Shown one piece after another: positions 46,876 to 57,029 of a DNA stretch of 64,000 nt. The DNA is from Atherix ibis (lineage: Eukaryota; Arthropoda; Insecta; Diptera; Athericidae). Both the position numbers and the translations under genes were made by a program. The notes under the pieces were generated by a model. The model worked only from the letters and a program-made list of their open reading frames with translations. It was not told the origin of the DNA and searched no databases. Positions within the stretch are counted from its first letter, which is position 1. Each line of letters begins with the position of its first letter. The stretch spans positions 115,192,267 through 115,256,266 of the forward strand of contig OY282605.1 in NCBI GenBank assembly GCA_958298945.1. The letters run 5' to 3'.

Positions 46876-48143
46876 TTAAGTCCTTAGAAAAAGATGGACA
46901 AAAACTGTTTTTAAAAAAAAAATATTTTTTTATTTTTCAACATAATGTCCTTTTAGCTCTATACACTTTTCCAACCGTTTTTCCAAAATTTTTATCCCGT
47001 CCAAAAAAAAGGATTTCGGAAGTTCTGCAAAATACTCATCCGTTTGGGCAATGACGTCCTCGTTGGAAGTGAACCGTCGTCCGCCAAGCCATTTCTTCAG
47101 ATTGGGGAAAAGAAAATAGTCACTCGGGGTCAAATCTGGTGAATAAGCGGGATGCTGCAACAATTCCATTTTCAATTCCACAATTTTGGCCACGGAAACA
47201 ACATGAATAAGCGTGTGCACACGCGCATTTTCCTGATGCAAGAGGATTTTTTTCTTTTTCAGATGGGGCGTTTCTCTTTGATTTCCTCGCTCAACCGTTG
47301 CAATAACGACGCGTAATACGCTCCTGTTGTTGTTTTTCCTTTTTCCAAGTAGTCGATAAAAATAATGCCCTGCGAATCCCAAAAGACCGTGGCCATCACC
47401 TTGCCGGCCGATGGCACAGTTTTTGCCTTCTTCGGAGCCCGTTCACCCTTGAAACACCACTGTGATGACTGTCTCTTCGTTTCTGGAGTGTAGTATCTAG
47501 GTTTTGTCCACAGTGACATATCGACGAAGGAATTCGGCAGGATTGCGATGAAAGAGTGCCAACATAGCCTCAGAGTCCACTACACGATTGCGCTTATTCT
47601 CCTCTGAGAGCAACCGCGGCACCCATCTTGCCGAAATTTTTTTCACAGATAATTTTTCATGCAAAATTGAAGCGACTGTACCTTGTGATATGCCCGTGGC
47701 CTCAACTAATTCGCGCACTTTAATTTGCCGATCGCTCAAAATCAGATCGTGGATTTTGTCGATAATTTCAGGAGTAGACACCTCAACTGGGCGTCCTGAA
47801 TGATGTTCATCTTTTGTGGATGAACGGCCACGTTTAAATTCATTCACCCAATTGTAAACCGTCGCAAACACAGGTGCAGATGTGCCATGAACTGCATCCA
47901 ACTCGGCTTTAATTTCTTTCGGGCTAAAGCCTTTCAAATGAAGATGTTTGATGGCAGCCCTAAACTCGCTTTTTTCCATTGTTATGCACAAATAAATGTC
48001 GTTAACTTTAATCGACGATAGAAATTGACCTACGCTATGGAGCGAGCTGAAATTTTGACAGCTTTCCTGTCGATAATGCTACTTACAAAAAATCTTAACC
48101 GACACTACGAGCGCAGTTTCTCGGATTTTCTAAGGACTTATTG
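46876..48143 (-). mobile_element. Mariner, fourth family, decayed
   Basis: The ends share the inverted sequence AAGTCCTTAGAAAA / TTTTCTAAGGACTT. The minus-strand transposase spans 47979-46930 in three frames. First part: MEKSEFRAAIKHLHLKGFSP, then TVYNWVNEFKRGRSSTKDEH, VRELVEATGISQGTVASIL and ARWVPRLL. First-D region: frame lost at the D1 block (YVTVDKT/KPRYYTPE), then KVMATVFWDSQGIIFIDYLE. Second block LLHQENARVHT has E where the family has the catalytic D. Third block HPAYSPDLTPSDYFLFPNLK. Distance from second to third block is 36 residues rather than 34. Inactive. Confidence 0.8.
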
Positions 48144-48346
48144 AACGACCTTCGTAACAAACGAAAATCTGTTCGTCAAAAATTGGCGGTTAAGCCAGGG
48201 ACTTTTTTTAAAAATTTTATTTGATTACTACATATAAACATTGTAATAAGCAGATTTTTATAACGAGACACTTCAATAACAAGAGAGGAACATGTGAGAG
48301 TAAACACCCATTGGTGTTGGGTCTCTATTTAACGAGTCATATTATA

Positions 48347-49141
48347 CGAGGTCTGTTCAAAAAGTATCGCGAATTTTGAATTTCCGCGGGTATCGCGAAT
48401 TTTGAATGTTGCTACTCATGTCTCTCACTTATGCTGACAAGTTCGGCCATTTTGAATGTTCAGTTAATTTTTGACAGCTGCTTTGCTTGCACGTGTTTTG
48501 GCTCGTCTTCGATTATTGCTCAATTTTTTTTGGCCAAAAACAGCATCGCATTATTATTGGTAAGATCACCGGGGCGATCCAGATTTGGTTTATGGTTATG
48601 ACGTGGAAATTGAAGCCCAATCATTCCAATTACTGCCGTACGAAGTTGCCGCGAGAGCCAAGACCGAAAAAAGCAAAGGTTTTGCTTACAGTTTTCTTCG
48701 ATTGCAGAGGCGTAGTGCATCATGTTCATGGTAGAACGGTCAATAAGGAATATTACCTGCAAGTTATGCGCAATTTGTGCGAAGCAATCCGCCAGAAACG
48801 ACCGGATTTGGTTTTTGCTGCAGCCACCGTATTCCCAAGATCTCACCCCCAGTGACTTTTTCTTGTTCCCGAAACTGAAGAGCCCCATGAAAGGACGACG
48901 CTACGTTACGATTGAGAAGATAAAGACGGTTAAGCCGTCTTTATCTTCTTCATCGAAGAAGGATCTGAACCAGATCACAAAAAATGATTTTTTTAAGTGC
49001 TTCGAGGATTGGAAAAAACATTGGCACAAGTGTATAATATCAGGTGGGGATAACTTTGAAGGGGACAAAATAGATATTCATGAATAAATAAATAATTTTT
49101 GAAAAAACACAAAATTCGCGATACTTTTTGAACAGACCACG
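48347..49141 (+). mobile_element. Mariner, internally deleted, intact TIRs
   Basis: TIR CGAGGTCTGTTCAAAAAGTA at left and complement (ACTTTTTGAACAGACCACG) at right, with TA outside both ends (48345-48346, 49142-49143). The plus-strand remnant reads KAKVLLTVFFDCRGVVHHVH, then GRTVNKEYYLQVMRNLCEAI, PPYSQDLTPSDFFLFPKLK (third D) and CFEDWKKHWHKC. The first and second catalytic blocks are deleted. A 15-bp hairpin (48915-48949) interrupts the frame. The same family's 5' end is at 10231. Confidence 0.85.
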
Positions 49142-49143
49142 TA

Positions 49144-49850
49144 TTAACACCGCAAGAGATGTTATTGGCCAATTTATCTTTAAACGCCGATGAGTGTTTA
49201 TGGGGAAAGTAACGGAGGAGGGTTTTTTAACAAAAGGATTATAGTGGTAGGACAATCAGGAATGAAATTTTTTATAACGAGAAACACACAATTCATGAAC
49301 AACGGAAACATTTATGTTACGATGAATAACTTTATTATGAACATAAAATGGAGCATGAACGATTTTTCGGAGGATTTTGGATTGAAGTGATTGGATTAGA
49401 GAGGAATTGGAAGGATTAGTAGAACGCCAAACTTCCATTCCGTATGTCCATATCGGTTTGAAAATTGTGTTGTAAATTAAAAGTTTGTTTTTTAATGTCA
49501 GTTTTGATCGGTTGTACAGTAGTCTAAGTAGTAGTCGATAACGTCTGCTTAGTTCAGCCGTTTGGCTAGGTTTGGTCCCAAGTAGCATACTTTGTCTTTT
49601 GGTGGAATGATGTGATCATTAAGTTGTCTTTCACTTTCCACCTGTTAAGCCAGTCTTGAAGATTTTTGATATTGGATTGTAGGGTTCTGGAAGCTATTTG
49701 GATATTGGAGTGGGATGCAAAAGTATAGAAGTGGACCAAGGATACTACCTTAAGGCACACCGGCTGTGACAGGGGATATTTCAGAACAATCAGTATTAGC
49801 TGTTCTGAAATATCCTCTGTCACAGCTGGTGTTACAGGTTATATTTAAGA
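49144..49850 (-). mobile_element. Jockey-like LINE fragment (RT to 3' end of ORF2)
   Basis: On the minus strand: TAGVP-stop-GSILGPLLYFCI (49775-49735; palm motif with one stop), then SHSNIQIASRTLQSNIKNLQ and DWLNRWKVK. The thumb region follows (49588-49256): SRRYRLLLRLLYNRSKLTL, then YNTIFKPIWTYGMEVWRSTN and IQSLQSKILRKIVHAPFYV. The ORF2 tail is HYNPFVKKPSSVTFPINTH, ending where the mariner at 49141 cuts it. A palindrome occupies 49757-49832 just upstream of the palm motif. Confidence 0.8.
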
Positions 49851-50340
49851 ACTTGAAAATTACGTTTTAAGAGATATAATCTTAAAATAAGGAAGTATGT
49901 GGAGAGAAACTCTTGAGTTTCCGGAGCAGTCCAGAATGTCACACTCGATCAAAGTCATTCGATATATCTAGGAGCACACCCGGACAGTACTCTTTTTGCT
50001 CAAAAGAAGATGCAATGTAATCAACCACACGATGACATTGTTGGGTAGTAAAGTGTTCTGAACAGAAACCATATTGGTGAATTTACTGGTTTTTTGGGTT
50101 TGAGAATCATTTTGATATTTGAAAATTTCCAAAATAACGAAAAATAGGTGGTACGAAGAATAATATAGAATATATAGGTTATGAATACAAGATTTTTTTG
50201 TTAATGGAAAGTTGATGGATTACATATTTAATTTCGGGTGTGGTAAAATTTTTGGGTGGAGCCTGCTCAATCTAATTATTTGTCTTTTTGATGACGAATT
50301 GTCTTATAGAGTGGTTATAGCTTTTAAACTTATATTAAAG
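49851..50340. other. Likely further LINE-derived sequence
   Basis: The minus strand near 49900-50075 reads with stops in a style compatible with the RT N-terminal part ('NSLPKNNVIVWLITLHLLL' region), but I cannot support specific motifs. No gene. Confidence 0.35.
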
Positions 50341-50760
50341 AATACCAGGATAGACCCGAATGTCAGATTTTCGTATACACATATGTATACGCAATTTTCT
50401 ATCTTAATTATTGCAAAAGCGGCGATAAATTGTACTGCTTGCATACATTTGCGTAGATTTTTTTATGTAGACATGACACCCACTGACATCTAGTTTTCGT
50501 AATAGAAATTTATTGAGTTCCAAACAAAAATATAATTCAACACGACAGCAGGCAACATTTATTTTCTTCCAATCTTCTGGTATTAAATGCAACTGTATTT
50601 TTTGGTTTAATATTTATTTTATCAATCAAATCTCAAGCGTATAAATTTTGTAGATTTAAGAAGCGTTTTAAAATTCGCCATTCTCCATGAAATGGTAGCA
50701 TCTCGAAGTTAAAGTTTACGTGCATTTTTATTAAATTTAAAATGGTTTACGAACAATTTT
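50341..50760 (+). repeat. Dispersed repeat A, copy 4
   Basis: Collinear with 11505-11880 and followed by the same neighbours (repeat B, then a DD41D end). Confidence 0.6.
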
Positions 50761-50869
50761 GCATAAATTAATACATTTGCGTAAATAGTTTTATTCTTCA
50801 TAACAGCAAATAGGAAGTTTTTATTTTAGAATACGAAATGTTTCGTGCAAAGTTATTTTGCAAGTGTGT

Positions 50870-51325
50870 GCGTTCTTACGAATGTATTCTCGAAATATAT
50901 CCAGTCCTTCTATAATCTAAGTGTTTCTCTACCTAATGGGTCATATTACGCCTAAATAGATCTCTTGGCCAATTTCTCTTTAAACGGCGATGAGTGTTTA
51001 TGGGGAACGTGACAGAGTAGAGTTTTCGAACCAGAGGATTACAGTGGTAGGATGATTGGAAATAAAACTTTGTTATGTTTTAAATAAAATTAATGTGAAT
51101 TCTATGAATTCTTTGGGTGTTGGATAGGAAGAGGAAGGCTGATTAAAAAAGTTAAAATATTAAGGAAAAGATGCAAGTATGTATAAGATCGAAGTATTGG
51201 AATGAGTAAAGTACTAGATTTGATTTGTTTGTTTATGTAAATATTGTAAAAGGTTACAAACGGAATAGAAGATAGAAAAGAAAACAAAACGAAAAATTTA
51301 AGGAAAATTGACGCCAATTTACAGG
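50870..51325 (-). repeat. Repeat B, copy 2
   Basis: The minus strand of the left half encodes HYNPLV.K...TFPINTHRRLKRNWPRDLF, the C-terminus of jockey ORF2 as at 49144-49260, followed by a stop. The right half (51075-51325) is the non-coding block shared with 12282-12530, 45245-45420 and 58008-58190. The 71-codon frame at 51102-51317 is not conserved as a gene. Confidence 0.6.
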
Positions 51326-52912
51326 GTGATTTTTATGTTCCCGTTTGCGGTTTTGTTTGGCCGCCATTTTGGTTTGGATAACATTTGGTTGTTGTCATTT
51401 GACAGTTGGAGAGAATGGTCGATAACAATTTATTATGGAGCATCTAACGCTGCAAAAACGTGTTGGAATTCGGAGAAAATTACGTGACTTTTTTGGTGTC
51501 AATCATATGCCGAACAAGTCAACCATTCAGCGTGTAATGAATAATTTTAAAAATAAAAGCAAATCTTTTTTGAGAATTTTTTTAGCAAACATGATGGAAA
51601 TATTCCCAATTCTTGTGCACGACGTCGATGAGAGAGTACCTCTCATCGACGCTGTGCACAAGAATTGGGAATATTTCCATCATGTTTGCTAAAAATTCTC
51701 AAAAAAGATTTGCTTTTTTATTACCTGTATAAAATTCAATTGACGCAACATTAGGGCAAATGACCATGACCGGCGGCGAGAATGGAGTGCTTGAGTGTTA
51801 CAGCTCAGCATAGACGACCACCATTTCTGGCATAAAATTATTATGAGCGACGAAGCACACATCCACTTGGCTGGATTTGTTATTATAATAAACAGAATAG
51901 TCGCTATTGGGGCACTGAAAACCCTCAACTGTTACACCAAAGCTTACTACACCATCGCAGAGTAAATGTACGGCGCGGCATTTGGGACGGCCATATTTTT
52001 TTGATGATGCTGGAGGCAATGCTGTAACAGTTACTGGTAACCGCTATCGGGACATGTTGGAAAACTTTGCTCTGTCCGAATTGGATCCGCTCCGGTGGAG
52101 GGATGATAGGTTTAAAATGCTTGTCATCCTGAAGCAAGCATAGCCGCACGGGGCAATATTAATTAACAATACTTAATAAAATACGTTTCAAAAAAAATAT
52201 TTGTATCAAGAAATATCAATGATGGAAAAATTAATGTATATAAAGGACGAACTAATATAAAACCCATAAAAATCAAGTCAAGTGCATTGATCAGTATAAT
52301 AGAATAAGAAAAATAGGGGTTTCCGACCTCATAGTTATTCCGTGTTTGTCCCAAGAGGTAACTGTAGTTTCAGTAGCTAGAATCAGCCCTAGGAAGGGTG
52401 CTGATCAGTTAATAAAACTGGATCACAAACCTCCGTTAGTCTTTTTCAAGACTAAAAATACTTGTCTCTTCGGAGATGGGAGTATGGCCTACGGGTCGAG
52501 GTATTTATCGGACGTAGTAGCGTGAGCGTAGGAATTGTCCGAATTGGATCACTTAAGCCTACAGAATATGTGGTTCCAACACGACGTTGACATATCACAC
52601 ACAGCTCGTGCTACAATGCAAATTTTGAGACAAATTTTTCCCGGCTGAATAATGTCAAAAAGTGTAGATATCGACTGTCCCTCACGATTTCCTGATTTAA
52701 ACCCATCCGTTTTTTTCGTATGGAGGTACTTGAAGGAATAGGTGTACACTAACAAACCAACTACAACCTCGATGCTTAAGGACAACATACGAAACGAAAT
52801 TGCTGAAATAACACCAGAACCAAAAAATGTGCTAAAAGAGCTCGCCTTTTTGGCCTCGGCTAAAGGCGGACATAATGTTAAAGACCATATTATCAATCAG
52901 ATCAATCAGTAA
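51326..52912 (+). mobile_element. DD41D element with palindrome and nested insertion
   Basis: Begins AGGGTGATTTTTATGTTCCC. MEHLTLQKRV starts at 51435, then RRKLRDFFGVNHMPNKST (helix-turn-helix). A palindrome (51558-51716) follows, then KIQLTQ, FWHKIIMSDEAHIHLAGFV (first D) and AGGNAVTVTGNRYRDMLENF. The nested insertion is 52088-52535. After it come SLQNMWFQHDVDISHTARAT (second D region), DCPSRFPDLNPSVFFVWRYL (third block, D replaced by V) and NKPTTTSMLKDNIRNEIAEI. Several stops. An inverted relative lies at 57030-58007. Confidence 0.75.
52088..52535. mobile_element. 448-bp insertion flanked by 15-bp target duplication
   Basis: TGTCCGAATTGGATC occurs at 52073-52087 and again at 52536-52550, and the transposase reading resumes across the join (SELD...). 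The insert has no coding frame I recognise. Its right half (52310-52535) is GC-richer than its left half and no poly-A or obvious TIR is seen. The duplication length suggests a retroposon (LINE fragment or SINE). Confidence 0.65.
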
Positions 52913-53270
52913 AATATAAATTATAAAATTATTTTTTTTTTTTTTTCATTTAAAAGTTATTAAAAAAAACTTCGATCTGGAACATAAAACGCACGTTGTA
53001 TTTAAAAAATAGAAAAAATTAAAATAAAATATATTAAAAAAACATATTTGGTTAAAGTTGACCGCGATACGACCATGATCTCTTCAAGGACCGATGATCT
53101 TGTGGATGCAGGGAGGTAACCTTGATTAATCCAAACATTGTTATTAGATTTACGATAAAATAAATAAGATAAGTTCTGGTTTTCAGTCAAAAACTGAACG
53201 ATTGAAGATGGACAACATTTTTTTAATTTTTTATTTAGGTTTCTTAACAAATTTTTATTTTACAAAATAT

Positions 53271-54574
53271 AGGGTGGTCCATCTAGCGGTTCCATTTTGA
53301 ACTACTATTTATTTGAAGTACTAGAGTGTTAAATATCAACACCAATTGTCAGATTGTTAGTTGAAAGTCAGAATTTTACAAAATGGTAATCCATACGCTT
53401 GAAGAAAACTGGGAAATATTGAGAACTTACTTCCAAAGTGGTGAGTCTGCAACCCAAACTGTGAGAAATTTAAAAAAAAAATGAGCAAAGATCGAATGCC
53501 ATCATGTCAACTTGTGGACAAATTCGTGAAGCGAGTTCGCGAATCTGGTTTGTTGGTTGCCAAAGCAACTCGTTCCCGCTCTAATTGCCAAAGTGCGTTC
53601 GACCGAGAATATTGCTGCCGTTGCTGAAAATGTCCGTGATCATCCATCAACATCAACTCGTCACGATTCTCAGGAATTGAACATTTCTCGCACTTCTCTG
53701 TTGAGAATTTTGCACAAAGACCTCGGTATGAAAGCTTACAAAGTTCAATTAGTCCAACAACTAAAGCCGCATGACCATCCGATGCGTTTTCGGTTTGCCC
53801 AATGGGCTCAAGATCAATTGGCCGAAGATGAACATTTTTACCGAAAAATCATCTTTTCGGATGAGGCCCATTTCCACCTCGGTGGGTATGTCAACAAACA
53901 AAATTGTCGCATCTGGGGCTCAGAAAACCCATACGTCACCATGGAAAAGCCGATGCATCCACAACGAGTCACGGTTTGGTGCGGATTTTGGAGAGAGGCA
54001 TCATTGACCCGTTTTTCATCGAAAACTATCAAGGAGCCGCCGTTACGGTCAATGGTGGGCACTATCGTGGCATGCTCAACAAATTTTTGTTTCCAAAAGT
54101 TGAAGAGAATGGCATGGACGACATTTGGTTTCAACAGGACGGGGCCACTTGCCACACAGCCAACGTAACAATCTAACTTTTGGGCACTGCTTTCGAAAAC
54201 CGAATAATCAGCCGAAATTCTGATGTCAATTGGCCGCCTCAGAGCTGTGATTTGAGCCCATTGGATTATTTTCTGTGAGGAGCCGTTAAGGATAAATGTT
54301 ACGCAAGCCATCCAGAGATCATTGAGGCCTTGAAACACGAAATCAAAGTTGCCATTGAAGATATACAGGCCCAGACAATCGAAAATGTACTGAAAAATTG
54401 GGTCGAGCGAATGAGGTACTGTAAGGCCAGCCGTGGCAGTCATTTAAATGATGTTGTGTTTCATTCTTAAATTTCAGGGCTCAATCTTTTTAATAAAACC
54501 GGAAATTTGAAAAAAACACACTAGTTTTCTATTTTATTTACTTTTTAAAATGGAACTTCTAAATTATATTATAT
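53271..54574 (+). mobile_element. DD41D element, near full length but frameshifted
   Basis: Left terminus AGGGTGGTCCATCTAGCGGT; the right end (about 54540-54574) is a decayed complement (TTTTAAAATGGAACTTCTAA). The transposase starts at ATG 53383 (MVIHTLEENWEILRTYFQSG; DUF4817-type helix-turn-helix). A long frame 53557-54168 gives ELNISRTSLLRILHKDLGMK, KIIFSDEAHFHLGGYVNKQN (first D) and MHPQRVTVWCGFW. A frameshift near 53990 leads to DPFFIENYQGAAVTVNGGHY, DDIWFQQDGATCHTANVTI (second D), a stop, and WPPQSCDLSPLDYFL (third D). The spacing from second to third D is 41. At least two shifts and two stops. Confidence 0.85.
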
Positions 54575-55030
54575 TCTCAATACTATATAAAAAAAAACGC
54601 AAAAATATCTAACTAAATTTTAAGTGTGTTTACGTAAGCTAATTAAATCGAATATAATTATAATTAACTAAACAATATTCATCTTAACTATGTCATTATA
54701 CTTAGGTAAACTAATTTAATTTATAGATTTTTTTCTTAATATTAGGTTCCGATCGTTTCAATTTCACTCGATAAATGATAACAATCCAAGCGATTCGAAG
54801 CAACGTGATATTTAAAAGAGTTGTTCCAGAAGTACCCGACCTAACAAAGAAGAAGAAAAAAATTGGGAAATATTTTTAGTCAATATGCGATCTTTTAGTC
54901 GGCCATCATCCAATATCATGTTGTGGATTTTCTTCACTATTTATTATTTATGGCGTGGTCGGTCACCTCATTTGTAAACTACTGGGATTATCCTCGTATT
55001 ATTAAGCAAAATCACTAAAGTAATTAAAAA
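54575..55030. other. Short intergenic region, probable Es2 3' flank
   Basis: AT-rich. On the minus strand it follows the Es2 stop and should contain the Es2 3' UTR. No other feature. Confidence 0.5.
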
Positions 55031-56449
55031 TCAAAAGAAATCTAAGGCTTTATATCTCTTTGGTGGTAAATTAAGTAAATCATTAGTGAGATTTTGTTTT
55101 CCAGATATTTCATTTTGCTGCCTACGTGTATGTTTTGGTGTTACAAGTGGAGTTCTTCTACGCACAATTGATGTTGGCTTGTTATAGTTTTTCTTGTGTA
55201 CCGACGGTGTATATTTTGGACTAGGAGTTACTACGGTTGTTCGAAATCCTAGTTTTGTTGTTGCCAAACGTTTTGCAGCTGGACTCATTGATCTGAATAT
55301 ATTCATAGAGGAGTCAACATAAGGTGATGTTATAGCTTTCTTTTTCTGGCCGCGCAAACGTTCACCGGCTTTGTCAGCTAGTTCATAAGCAATCATTTCA
55401 CGCCGAGATGCTTCGTTTATTCGAAAACACGACCCTGGAGTTGACACAGAGTATGGCGTATCGCTACCATCCAGAAGAAACGGGGTACCCTCAATATCAC
55501 CCCATGTCATTAGTGGAGTACCCAATTCAGTTGGACACGGTGATGGAGTTGCCACAAAGTCGAATTTGTGTGCAGCATCAAAGGTAGCTTGTACCACATT
55601 TCCATCCACACCTATTTTGCCCATTTGAGCTTTTGCTTGAGATTTCGCTAATTTCGTTATTGTGTCCTTATTTTGACTTTCATCGAACGGATTACAAATT
55701 AATCGGGTATTCGCATGGGCAATCTCTTGTCTGCGATTAATTTGATCAATTCGTTCCTCTTTTGTTAGTTTTACACCATCTGGAACGTACATAATATAGT
55801 TTTTATTTCGATAAGTCCACGTATTCACAGGTTTTACACCTTCAATTGGTTCAAATTGCTTCTCAATACTAGGCAGAGCCATTGATGAGTTCAATTTTTT
55901 TGCTGAATTATTTTCTTCATTGTATAAATGCATAAATTTTTGTTTGAGCTTCGCTTCTGTAGCTTCAATGATGCTTTGAAAACTGTAATTATCCTCACTA
56001 GTATGTGCAGTAAGAAATGTGTCTAAATTATATTTTTTTCGGCCAATTGTCGAATCAGTTTCTGTTTTTATTTCGGCCTGACTTAGAGGAGTATCTGATT
56101 TATCCCTCGGTGTACTGAAGGTCATGCTTACTGGTGTCTCAAAAGTAGTAGGACTTTGACTTTGATTAACTACATTTGGTCTTTTTCCACTGTATTTAGC
56201 ATAAATTGCTCTTAATTTAATAATATCGTTTTTCTCGAGTGCTTCCAGGTACTCATTTTGAACATTAAGTTTACCCAAATCTGGAAAAAAGTCCCTTTGA
56301 ATAATTCGAGACAATTCATCAACGTATGCCTCTTCCGTCAGAATCTTCGTCGTCTTCTTTTTAGGGGATTTTGGCTTTTTAAACAACATTGAACTATTTT
56401 CGTAGGCTTGCATTGTCCGCAAGGCTTTTTGACCCGGTTGGATTGACAT
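55031..56449 (-). CDS. Es2: Es2/DGCR14 (ESS2) splicing-associated nuclear protein
   Basis: An intact 472-codon frame without introns, close to the usual family length (about 470-500). The N-terminal conserved segment at residues about 35-75 reads KKTTKILTEEAYVDELSRII then QRDFFPDLGKL..QNEYLEAL, the hallmark of ESS2/DGCR14. Mid-protein: PVNTWTYRNKNYIMYVPDGV then KEERIDQINRRQ. C-terminal hallmark at about 305-365: TELGTPLMTWGDIEGTPFLL, TPGSCFRINEASRREMIAYE and LADKAGERLRGQKKK. The tail is basic (RRRTPLVTPKHTRRQ), fitting a nuclear protein. ESS2 proteins are spliceosome-associated. ATG 56447-56449 is the first in frame and gives the expected N-terminus. The gene is flanked by inverted copies of one repeat (see findings). 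Confidence 0.95.
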   Translation of the reverse strand: MSIQPGQKALRTMQAYENSSMLFKKPKSPKKKTTKILTEEAYVDELSRIIQRDFFPDLGKLNVQNEYLEALEKNDIIKLRAIYAKYSGKRPNVVNQSQSPTTFETPVSMTFSTPRDKSDTPLSQAEIKTETDSTIGRKKYNLDTFLTAHTSEDNYSFQSIIEATEAKLKQKFMHLYNEENNSAKKLNSSMALPSIEKQFEPIEGVKPVNTWTYRNKNYIMYVPDGVKLTKEERIDQINRRQEIAHANTRLICNPFDESQNKDTITKLAKSQAKAQMGKIGVDGNVVQATFDAAHKFDFVATPSPCPTELGTPLMTWGDIEGTPFLLDGSDTPYSVSTPGSCFRINEASRREMIAYELADKAGERLRGQKKKAITSPYVDSSMNIFRSMSPAAKRLATTKLGFRTTVVTPSPKYTPSVHKKNYNKPTSIVRRRTPLVTPKHTRRQQNEISGKQNLTNDLLNLPPKRYKALDFF

Positions 56450-57029
56450 CCTTGTTAACTTAATATAATAAATCCACTACAAATTTTACACTTCACTCAA
56501 AATTTGGCTAGATCTGCGATTAATTTTGACGTCTTTCTTTATTTTTTTTAAAGTTCTTTGTCATGAAAGGGTGCAATGTGAAAACAGGAAAAACTAATTA
56601 GACAGAAAAATAATTGATCGATAAGAAAAAAGCCTACTTCCCCATTTAAGTAAAATTTTTAATTATATTCTATCTAATTAGTTTATGGAAACACAGTTGA
56701 AATTAAGTTAGACATTTTTGCGTTTTTATATATTTTGTAAAATAAAAATTTAGTATGAAATCTAAAAAAAAATATAAAAAAATGTTGTCCATCTTGAATC
56801 GTTCAGTTTTTGACTGAAAACCAGTACTTGATTCATTAACGTACCATAAATCTAATTACAATGTTTGGATTAATAATGACAGTTGAAATGTTATTACAGT
56901 TTTGAAGAAAGAAATATAAAAATAATATTTTAAAATAATTACTCAAGGTTACCTCCTTGCATTCACAAGATCATCGGTCCTTGAAGATCGTGTCGCGGTC
57001 AACTTCAATCAAAAATGTTTTTTAAATAT
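56450..57029. repeat. Es2 upstream region and inverted copy of 52.9-53.25 kb sequence
   Basis: 56450-56755 should contain the Es2 promoter and 5' UTR; no motif is called. From about 56785 the sequence is reverse-complementary to 53250-52915: GTTCAGTTTTTGACTGAAAA, AAGGTTACCTCC and AAGATCATCGGTCCTTGAAG all have complements there. This homology extends beyond the transposase region. Confidence 0.6.

Noticed and set aside
51435..51692. 85-codon protein
   Set aside because: Made of a DD41D helix-turn-helix fused to a palindrome; a by-product of transposon decay.
55031..56449. Es2 as a processed retrogene
   Set aside because: The frame is intronless, but no poly-A tract or target duplication is seen around it, and compact or intronless forms of this gene may be normal in insects; not supportable from this window alone.
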